Source: Sphingopyxis sp. MSC1_008 (lineage in GTDB: Bacteria; Pseudomonadota; Alphaproteobacteria; Sphingomonadales; Sphingomonadaceae). Taken from it: a stretch of 64,000 nucleotides of DNA. The notes under the pieces are model-generated. The model was not told where the DNA came from and did not search any database. It saw only the letters and a program-made list of their open reading frames with translations. Of the stretch, positions 48,969 to 56,400 are shown one piece after another. The translations under genes and the position numbers were made by a program. Each line of letters begins with the position of its first letter. Within the stretch, counting starts at the first letter, position 1. Location: contig NZ_JALPRD010000001.1 in NCBI RefSeq assembly GCF_023197165.1, forward strand, positions 186,001-250,000, written 5' to 3'.

Positions 48969-49195
48969 GCCAAATACCACCCGGGCCCCAGCCGAGTTGG
49001 CGTAAACCCGCCGGCATGTTCCTGATCCTGGCGCTGATCGCGGTGTGGACGGGCATTGTCGTCAGCGTGTCACCATGGGTCGGTACATGGCCGGTGCTGG
49101 TGCAGGCGGTCTTCTATCTTGCGGCGGGGGTCGTATGGATCCTGCCGCTGAAGCCGCTGCTGCGCTGGATGGAATTGGGGAAATGGCGCGGCTGA
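48965..49195 (+). CDS. DUF2842 family membrane protein
   Basis: 76 residues from GTG 48965, overlapping the previous stop and preceded by GGAG. PSWRKPAGMFLILALIAVWT begins the first of two membrane helices; the second is QAVFYLAAGVVWILPLKPLL, ending WMELGKWRG. Length and the WRKPAG and LPLKPLLRWME motifs fit DUF2842, an alphaproteobacterial family without known function. Confidence 0.85.
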   Translation: MSQIPPGPQPSWRKPAGMFLILALIAVWTGIVVSVSPWVGTWPVLVQAVFYLAAGVVWILPLKPLLRWMELGKWRG

Positions 49196-49213
49196 GGCGC
49201 CGCGCCATTTTTC
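49184..49213 (+). terminator. Intrinsic terminator overlapping the DUF2842 gene end
   Basis: Perfect 10-bp stem ATGGCGCGGC (49184-49193) with GCCGCGCCAT (49200-49209), a 6-base loop, then a short T-run. The stem contains the last codons and part of the stop of the DUF2842 gene, so it ends the zapA-6S-5-FCL transcription unit. Confidence 0.8.
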
Positions 49214-49276
49214 CCGATTTCCAGTGATGGAATGGTCCCAAGACGCGGTGGCCATTCCGTCCGAAAATGGAAGGAA

Positions 49277-49353
49277 TGGCGCGAGTGACGGGGCTCGAAC
49301 CCGCGACCTCCGGCGTGACAGGCCGGCACTCTAACCAACTGAGCTACACCCGC
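49277..49353 (-). tRNA. tRNA-Asp (GTC)
   Basis: A 77-nt cloverleaf with encoded CCA. The acceptor GCGGGTG pairs with CACTCGC, the D-arm is GCTC...GAGT, the anticodon loop is CTGTCAC (GTC), and the T-arm is GCGGG TTCGAGC CCCGT. Confidence 0.95.
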
Positions 49354-49396
49354 GTGTGCTTGGGAGCCGCGCCAATATGGCGCTCGCCCCGACCTG

Positions 49397-50596
49397 TCAA
49401 CCGTCGCTTTCCTCATGCGTACGATTTAATCGATCGCGCACCTCGTCGGTCGTCGTCAAAGTGCCATGTTCGAACAGGAAACCCGCCAGATCGGGGGTGC
49501 CGGTCGACGCGAGTACGGTCTGCAGGATGAGCAGCAGCGGCACCGCCAGCAGCGCCCCCGGCGTGCCCCACACCCATCCCCAGAAGCTCAACGACACGAG
49601 AATCAGCAGCGGATTGATCGTCAGGCGCTTGCCGAGCACCAGCGGGGTGATCAGATTCGCCTCGACCAGATGGACGCCGATGAAGATCAGCGCGGGCAGC
49701 AGCGCGAGCCCGACGGCATCGAAGGTCATCAATCCGCCGAGCCCGAGCAGTACCGCGGCGACGATCGGCCCCAGATAGGGCACGAAATTGCAGATGCTGA
49801 CGATCCCGCCCCACATGAAAGGTGACGGCATGCCGAGCGCCCAGAGCAGGAGCGAGACGGTCAGGCCGAGAATCGCGTTGATCATCGTGATCGTCGCCAG
49901 ATAGTCGGCGGTCGCATCGACGACATTCTGGATAACGCGCGCGGTCTGCATCGCGCCGTCGAAGCTGCCGCGCCGCCGGATCGTGCCTTTGCGCAGCCGC
50001 GTCCATCCCGCGAGGAAGAAGAAGATCACGAGCACCGCGAAAAAGAGCTGGATCGCGGCCGCGGGCGCCGAAGAGATGAAATAGTCGACCACCGACGTCG
50101 GCGCGGTCGCCGCCACGGCCTGCGCCGTCGCCTCGGTCCCGCTGGCGACCGACATCAGCGTGCGATCGACGAAGCGTTGCAGCGTCGAATAAAAGTCGAT
50201 GAGCGGCGCGAGATTGCTCTGGATGCGCGGGATCGATTCAGGAATGCGCGCGAACCAGCCGGTGGCAGGTACGACGATGATCGCGAGCGCGGCGTTAATA
50301 ATCGCCAGAAAGACAGCAAGCGCGAGGAAAGCCGCAAGCGCCGACGGCAGTCCGCGCCGTTCGAGCCATTCGAGCAATGGGACGAGCGCGATCGCAATGA
50401 CGATCGCCGCGGTAAGTGGCAGGAAGAATTCGGCGCCCGCCTGCAATGCGAAGGGCAGTATGAGGCAGAAGCTGGCACCAAAAAGCAACGCGAGCGCCGC
50501 GAGAAGCCGGTCGCGGCGGAAATCGTCGATCTCGATCTGGTGCAGCGGATTGATGCGCGGCGGACGCCCATCCTTGCTGCCCCGCTCCTCCGCCAC
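49397..50596 (-). CDS. AI-2E family transporter (PerM-like)
   Basis: 399 residues, about seven to eight membrane helices. Family features: FFLPLTAAIVIAIALVPLLE, LERRGLPSALAAFLALAVFL, the periplasmic segment with IPRIQSNLAPLIDFYSTLQR, NAILGLTVSLLLWALGMPSP, ICNFVPYLGPIVAAVLLGLG and HLVEANLITPLVLGKRLTIN. Despite its name the family includes permeases and antiporters of varied function. The substrate is unknown. Confidence 0.88.
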   Translation of the reverse strand: MAEERGSKDGRPPRINPLHQIEIDDFRRDRLLAALALLFGASFCLILPFALQAGAEFFLPLTAAIVIAIALVPLLEWLERRGLPSALAAFLALAVFLAIINAALAIIVVPATGWFARIPESIPRIQSNLAPLIDFYSTLQRFVDRTLMSVASGTEATAQAVAATAPTSVVDYFISSAPAAAIQLFFAVLVIFFFLAGWTRLRKGTIRRRGSFDGAMQTARVIQNVVDATADYLATITMINAILGLTVSLLLWALGMPSPFMWGGIVSICNFVPYLGPIVAAVLLGLGGLMTFDAVGLALLPALIFIGVHLVEANLITPLVLGKRLTINPLLILVSLSFWGWVWGTPGALLAVPLLLILQTVLASTGTPDLAGFLFEHGTLTTTDEVRDRLNRTHEESDG

Positions 50597-50792
50597 CCCT
50601 GCTCTCCTTGTTAACCGCCTCGTCTTACGCGAGCTTTGGTTTGCGCGCCAGTCGGCCTGTTTTGCGACAAAACTGGCGGACGCCCTGTCCCCATCTGGGT
50701 CAAAATGCGTGTTTCTTCCTGCTTTTTAACCAGAAATTACCCTTTATCGGCGACTGACGGCTCCAAGGACCAACCTATTCGGAGTCAAAGTG

Positions 50793-51794
50793 ATGATGAT
50801 AGCGCCTGTGGGGGGCGCGAAGCATCGGCTTCTACCCTCTTGTTCAATTCTTGCGCTGCTGGCCGCGTTCGCGCTGCCAATGCAGGCCGAGGCTGCCGGC
50901 ACGCGTGCCGGCTCGACCATCAGCAACACCGCGAGCGCAAGCTACGACACTGGCGGCGGCCCGACGACCATCGATTCGAACCGCGTCGACCTGCTTGTCG
51001 ACGAGTTGCTCGACGTGACGGTCGATTCAAGCAATCCCGCCGACGTCCCGACGACGCCGGGCGCGACGGGTCAGATGCTCACCTTCTCGGTCACCAACAA
51101 CGGCAACGGCGTCGAAGCGTTCGGGCTCAGCACGATCGCGAACGCCGGCGGCGACAATTACGACCCCGCAGTCACGCAAATCTATCTCGACAACGGCGAC
51201 GGCCTTTTCGATGCCAGCACCGACACACTCTATACACCGGGCGCGAACGATCCGTCGCTGAGTCCCGACCAGAGCATCACCGTTTTCGTCCTCGCGACGA
51301 CGCCAGGGACGGTCGTCGACGGCAATCGCGGCATCGTCAGCCTCGTCGCGGCGGCGAAAACAGGCACCGGCGATCCCGGTGACAGCTTTGCCGGCCAGGG
51401 CGAAGGCGGCGGCGATGCCGTCGTCGGCTCGACGGGTGCCGACGGCACGGATGCTGGTGCGTATGTCGTGTCCGCGGCGACCGTGACGCTCGTCAAATCG
51501 GCAGTCGTGACCAATTCACTCGGCACCACCGACCCGGTCCCGGGTGCGACGATCACCTATACGATCGTCGCCACGGTCGCGGGCAGCGGGTCGGTCAGCG
51601 GGCTTGCGATCACCGACAATATCCCCGCGGACACCAGCTATGTCCCGGGCTCGATCGCGCTCGGCGGCAGCGGGCTGTCCGACGCGGCCGACGCCGATGC
51701 GGGCGATTACAACGGCACGCGGATCAACGTCGCGCTTGGCACCGTCGCCGGCGGTCAGACCCGTACCGTCACCTTCCAGACCAAGATCGATTGA
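50793..51794 (+). CDS. Exported DUF11-type protein (cluster gene A)
   Basis: 333 residues from ATG 50793; a GTG at 50790 is also in reach of the GGAG site. After a signal peptide (ILALLAAFALPMQAEA) come AGTRAGSTISNTASASYDTG and SNRVDLLVDELLDV, the N-terminal module shared with genes C and D. The middle holds a beta-sandwich (MLTFSVTNNGNGVEAFGLST). The C-terminal domain VPGATITYTIVATVAGSGSV with LAITDNIPADTSYVPGSIAL is the conserved-repeat (DUF11/TIGR01451) fold found in bacterial surface proteins. Its stop is followed 11 bases later by gene B. Confidence 0.8.
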   Translation: MMIAPVGGAKHRLLPSCSILALLAAFALPMQAEAAGTRAGSTISNTASASYDTGGGPTTIDSNRVDLLVDELLDVTVDSSNPADVPTTPGATGQMLTFSVTNNGNGVEAFGLSTIANAGGDNYDPAVTQIYLDNGDGLFDASTDTLYTPGANDPSLSPDQSITVFVLATTPGTVVDGNRGIVSLVAAAKTGTGDPGDSFAGQGEGGGDAVVGSTGADGTDAGAYVVSAATVTLVKSAVVTNSLGTTDPVPGATITYTIVATVAGSGSVSGLAITDNIPADTSYVPGSIALGGSGLSDAADADAGDYNGTRINVALGTVAGGQTRTVTFQTKID

Positions 51795-51805
51795 TGGAGA
51801 CGCGC

Positions 51806-52270
51806 ATGCGCACCGCCCTTTTCCTTTTGCTCGCCGCGCTGATGCCGGCCCAGGCGTTCGCCGCGAACGAGGTCGCGCTCGACAATGCCGTGTTCGTCGA
51901 ACGCGTGTCGACCGACGCGCAGGGCAAGCAGAAGATCCTGCTCGAAGAACCGAAGGTCGTCGTTCCCGGCGACCGGCTCGTCTTCGTGCTCAACTATCGC
52001 AACGCCGGCGCGCAGCCTGCCGACAAGTTTGTGATCACCAACCCGATGCCATCGGCGGTTCGCTTTGCGGACGCCGGCGACACGCGGCCTTTGGTTTCGG
52101 TCGACGGCGGCAAGCAGTGGGGACTGCTTTCCGACCTTTCGGTTCCGATGACCGACGGCACGCGCCGCGCGGCGCAGCCCGCCGATGTCACGCACGTCCG
52201 CTGGGCTTTTCAGAAACCGATCCCGGTCGGTGGCACAGGCAAGCTCATGTTTCGGGGAGTTGTCAAATAG
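51806..52270 (+). CDS. Exported single-domain DUF11-like protein (cluster gene B)
   Basis: 154 residues from ATG 51806 (GGAGA site; ATG 51794 is an alternative). Signal peptide MRTALFLLLAALMPAQAFAA. The mature protein is one domain: VVVPGDRLVFVLNYRNAGAQ, FVITNPMPSAVRFADAGDT, HVRWAFQKPIPVGGTGKL, the same strand order as a DUF11 repeat. Small and probably periplasmic, it could chaperone or cap the DUF11 proteins on either side. Confidence 0.75.
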   Translation: MRTALFLLLAALMPAQAFAANEVALDNAVFVERVSTDAQGKQKILLEEPKVVVPGDRLVFVLNYRNAGAQPADKFVITNPMPSAVRFADAGDTRPLVSVDGGKQWGLLSDLSVPMTDGTRRAAQPADVTHVRWAFQKPIPVGGTGKLMFRGVVK

Positions 52271-52292
52271 CGAAGGAATAAAACCGCTTAAC

Positions 52293-52320
52293 GGTTGCCA
52301 GCGGTGGGGAAACGGCAACC
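52293..52320 (+). promoter_or_regulatory. Intercistronic hairpin upstream of gene C
   Basis: GGTTGCC (52293-52299) pairs with GGCAACC (52314-52320) around a 14-base loop, 25 bases before the gene C start and after the gene B stop. There is no T-run, so it is more likely an mRNA-stabilising or processing element than a terminator. Confidence 0.35.
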
Positions 52321-52344
52321 AACATAAAGCCCAGGAGCTCAGCT

Positions 52345-53409
52345 ATGACCAGCAAGCTGACTTATATGGGTGCCATCGGTCTGGCGTCGCTTTCGAGCGT
52401 CGCCGCCACGCCGGCTTTTGCCGCCGGAACGACCGCGGGCACCACGATCACCAATACCGCCACCGTCGACTATCAGGTCGGTGGCGTCGCACAGGGACAG
52501 CAGTCGGCGTCGAACAATTTCACCGTCGACCGCAAGATCAACCTGCTCGTCGAAGAAGTCGGCACGGTAACGACCAATGTCGTGCCGGGCCAGACAAATG
52601 CCGTCACGACGTTCCAGCTGACCAACAGCTCGAACGAAATACTCGACTTCGCGCTCGTTGCGTCGCAGATCGTGGGCGGGACCGCCTCACATGGCGGCAC
52701 CGACACATTCAACGCCAATAACGTCCGGATCTATCGCGACAACACCGTCACCGGCACCGTGGGAAGCTGGGATGTGGGCGACACGCTGATCACGGCTTAT
52801 GTCGACGAACTCGTCGTCGACACTGCGATTCGCCTGTTCGTCGTCTCCGATATCCCGGCTGGCCTCGCCAACAACGCCGTCGCGGGCGTGACGCTGCGTG
52901 CCACCGCGCGCGAAGGCGGGCTTGCCGGCACCCAGGGTGCCGCGATCACCGAAACCACGGGTGCGAACACCGCGGGCAAGGACACTGTCTTTGCCGATAT
53001 CGCCGGTGTAGCGGGCGATGTCGCGCGCGACGGTTCGCATAGCGACAACGACGACTATACGGTGCAGACCGCGACACTCGCGGTCACCAAGACCAGCCGC
53101 GTCATTTCGGATCCGTTCAACAATACGACGAATCCGAAGCTGATCCCGGGTGCGGTGGTCGAATATTGCATCGCGGTCGCCAACACCGGCGGCGCCGCGG
53201 CGACGTCGGTGGTGATCAACGACCCGGTTCCAGGCCAGTTGACGTTCAATGCGGGCACAATCCTGCTGGGCGGCACGGTCACCAGCGGGACGTGCGATTT
53301 CAACGGCACGGCGGGCGGCAGTTACACGGCGCCGAACGTGTCGGGCACGATCGCCTCGATCGCCGCAGGCACCGCAAGCACGCTCGTCTTCCGCGCGACC
53401 GTCAACTGA
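52345..53409 (+). CDS. Exported DUF11-type protein (cluster gene C)
   Basis: 354 residues with an AGGAGCT site. Signal peptide LTYMGAIGLASLSSVAAT to AFAA, then AGTTAGTTITNTATVDYQVG and SNNFTVDRKINLLVEEVGTV, closely parallel to the start of gene A, so A and C are paralogues. The middle domain has TTFQLTNSSNEILDFALVAS and NVRIYRDNTVTGTVGSWDVG. The C-terminal DUF11 domain reads IPGAVVEYCIAVANTGGAAA and VVINDPVPGQLTFNAGTILL and contains two Cys, unlike gene A. Confidence 0.8.
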   Translation: MTSKLTYMGAIGLASLSSVAATPAFAAGTTAGTTITNTATVDYQVGGVAQGQQSASNNFTVDRKINLLVEEVGTVTTNVVPGQTNAVTTFQLTNSSNEILDFALVASQIVGGTASHGGTDTFNANNVRIYRDNTVTGTVGSWDVGDTLITAYVDELVVDTAIRLFVVSDIPAGLANNAVAGVTLRATAREGGLAGTQGAAITETTGANTAGKDTVFADIAGVAGDVARDGSHSDNDDYTVQTATLAVTKTSRVISDPFNNTTNPKLIPGAVVEYCIAVANTGGAAATSVVINDPVPGQLTFNAGTILLGGTVTSGTCDFNGTAGGSYTAPNVSGTIASIAAGTASTLVFRATVN

Positions 53410-53422
53410 TCGGGTAACGGAA

Positions 53423-53464
53423 GGGGCAGCGGGTGTTCCGGCGAAAGCCGGGCTCCGCTGCCCC
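53423..53464 (+). promoter_or_regulatory. Strong intercistronic hairpin between genes C and D
   Basis: GGGGCAGCGG (53423-53432) pairs perfectly with CCGCTGCCCC (53455-53464), and inside lies a second stem CCGGC-GAAA-GCCGG with a stable GNRA tetraloop. It starts 13 bases after the gene C stop and ends 13 bases before the gene D start. It may attenuate gene D relative to A-C. Its inner part resembles a dispersed REP word. Confidence 0.6.
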
Positions 53465-53477
53465 CTTCGGGGCTTGT

Positions 53478-56400
53478 ATGGCACTCCGCGCGAAATTTTA
53501 TGGCCTTGTGGCCGTCCTGGGCGCGGCAGCAATGCTGCCTGCGGCACCGCCGGCGCGCGCGCAAATGATCACGAACACGGCTTCGGCGCAGTGGACGCAC
53601 GACGGGCAGCCCGGTCAGGCGCTGTCGAACCGCGTCGACGTGACGGTCACACCGCGTCCGGCGGCGCCGCCGGCGATCGCGACCTATCGCCTGACGAATG
53701 GCGGCGGCGACAAATCGGTCCCGCTGGCACCGACACAGTGCAGCCGACTGGACGTGCGCAGCGCGGCGGCACGTAGCGCCACCAGCACGATCCCGCTCGG
53801 CGGCGTGTATGAAGGCATCTCGACCGCCCCGGCATCGCTGCAAAGTACCGACAGTTTCCGCGCCGGCGAAGCTCTGGTCGTGGGGGTCACGCTCGCATCG
53901 GCCAACGCCGATCCGCAGCAGCGTGATATGCTGACAGTCGTCCTCGAACTCGAAAACGGCGACCGCGAGCAGATTACACTGACCGAAACCGCAAACGACA
54001 GCGGCGAATTCGTCGGCTTGATCAACACGATCGGCGTTCCGCCTGCCGTAACGCAGGGCGATTGCCGCCTGTCGGTCAATCCCGGCGCGCCGCTGATGCT
54101 GCGCGTTACCGATCAGGCAATCGCCAGTCTCGTGGCACGCGCGACGATCAACTTCCTCGTCGATCCGTTCGGCATTGTGTTCGATAGCGGCGACGGCGCG
54201 CCCGTAGCCGGCAGCCGTGTGACGATCGTCGACGCGGCGACCGGTCAGCCCGCGCAGGTGTTCGGCGACGATGGTGTCTCGGCCTATCCGTCGAGCGTCG
54301 TCACCGGCCAGAGCGTCATCGATGCCGGCGGCACGACGTACAATTTCCCGCCGGGCGACTATCGCTTTCCCTTCCTTGCGCCGGGCACCTATCGCCTGAT
54401 CGTCGCGCCGCCCGCGCCCTATACCGCGCCGTCGAAGTCGAGCGCCGCCGACCTTGCCGCGTTGCGCCGCCCCGACGACGGGCAAATGTTCGAAATCACC
54501 GGCGCGAGCTATGGCAACCCCTTCACGCTGAACAGTCCCGCGCCCGTGCGCGTCGACATTCCGGTCGACCGGCCCGGGCTGCCGCTCGCCCTGCGCAAGA
54601 CGACCTCGACGCAGGTCGCGGTACCCGGCGACGTGATCCAGTATCGCATCGAAGTCGCGAACCGCGACACGCGGCGCAGTACCGGCGCCGTCACCATCCG
54701 CGACATGCTGCCTTCGGGTATGCGCCTGCGCGCCGATACCGTGCGGGTCGATGGCGTGCGCGTGACGGCCGATGTCGCCGCCAACGGCCGCGAGTTCGCT
54801 GTCACGCTGCCCACAATTGCGGCGTCGCGCTCGGTCCTGCTTACCTATCTGGCCGAGGTCATCGTGTCGGCGCAGCCGGGCAATGCGCTCAACCGCGCCA
54901 CCGCCACCGACAATCGCGGATCGGCGAGCAATATCGCCGAAGCAACGATCGCGATCAAACGCGACCAGCTCGGCGACCGCATGACGATCGTCGGCCGCAT
55001 CACCGACGGCGGCTGCAGCGTCGATCCGGGCAAGGCCGACGGCGTCATGGGCGTCCGCGTCATGCTGCAGGACGGCAGCTACACGGTCACCGACGAGGAT
55101 GGCCGCTATCATTTCGAAGGCGTACGCCCCGGCCTGCATGTCATCCAGATCGACCCGTCGACCTTGCCCCTCGACCGCGAGGCGATCGATTGCGCGCGCT
55201 CGACGCAAAGCGCCGGCAGCGCGATCTCGCGCTTCGTCGAAGGTCGCGGCGGTGCCCTGAAGCGCGCCGACTTCCGCGCCGTCGCGAGTGCGCCGCGTGC
55301 CGCACCGAACAAGGCGACGATCGAAGCACCCAAGGTGCTGAGCGATCCCGACGCCGCCGGTTCCGGTCGCGACTGGCTCGCGGGTCAAACACCGGGCATC
55401 GACTGGCTGTTTCCAGACATCGATCACAACCCGCGCGCCAAAGCGATCCGCGCTGCGGTGAAGCACGCGCCGGGCCAAACGGTGTCGCTCCGCGTCAACG
55501 GCAAGCCCGCCGATGCGCTGACCTTCGAGGGCGTCAGCAAGTCGGCCGACGGCAGCGTCGCGGTCAGCTTGTGGCGAGGGCTCGAAATCCGCGAGGGCGA
55601 AAACCATCTCGTCGCCGAGGTGAAGGATGCGAACGGCGCCATCCTCGAAACGCTCGAACGCAACATTCATTATTCGATCACCCCGATGCGCGCATCGCTG
55701 ATCCGCGAAAAGTCGATGCTGGTCGCCGATGGCGTGACGCGGCCGGTGATCGCGGTGCGCCTGACCGACCGCGACGGCAAGCCAATCCGCGCCGGGCTGA
55801 CGGGCGATTTCAGCGTCCCTGCACCTTATTATCCCGCGGTCGAAGCCGATGCGCAGCAGGCGCGCCAACTCGCCGGCCTCGAACGTGCACAGCCGGTGTG
55901 GAAGATCGATGGCGACGACGGCATCGCCTATATCGAGCTCGAACCGACGACCGCGTCGGGCACGCTCGCGATGGATTTCACATTCCGCGACGACAAGGTG
56001 ACGCGCAAGCAGACGATCGAAACCTGGCTCGATCCCGGCAATCGTCCGTGGACCGTCGTCGGCTTTGCCGCGGGGACGCTCGGCTACAACACACTCGATG
56101 ACCGGATGGAGCCAGTGGCCAAGACGCTCGCCGATCTCAACGCCGACGCGCGCCTCGCGCTCTATGCCAAGGGCCGCGTGCGCGGAAAATGGCTGATGAC
56201 GCTGGCGTATGACAGCGACAAGGACAAGGACGACACGCGGTTCGGCGGCGTGATCGACCCGCGCGCCTATTACACCATCTACGCCGACCGCAACGAGACG
56301 CGTTACGACGCCGCGTCGGTGCGCAAGCTCTACCTGCGCCTCGAACGCCCGCAATTCTATGCGATGTTTGGCGATATCGAGACGGGGATTTCGGAACCCG

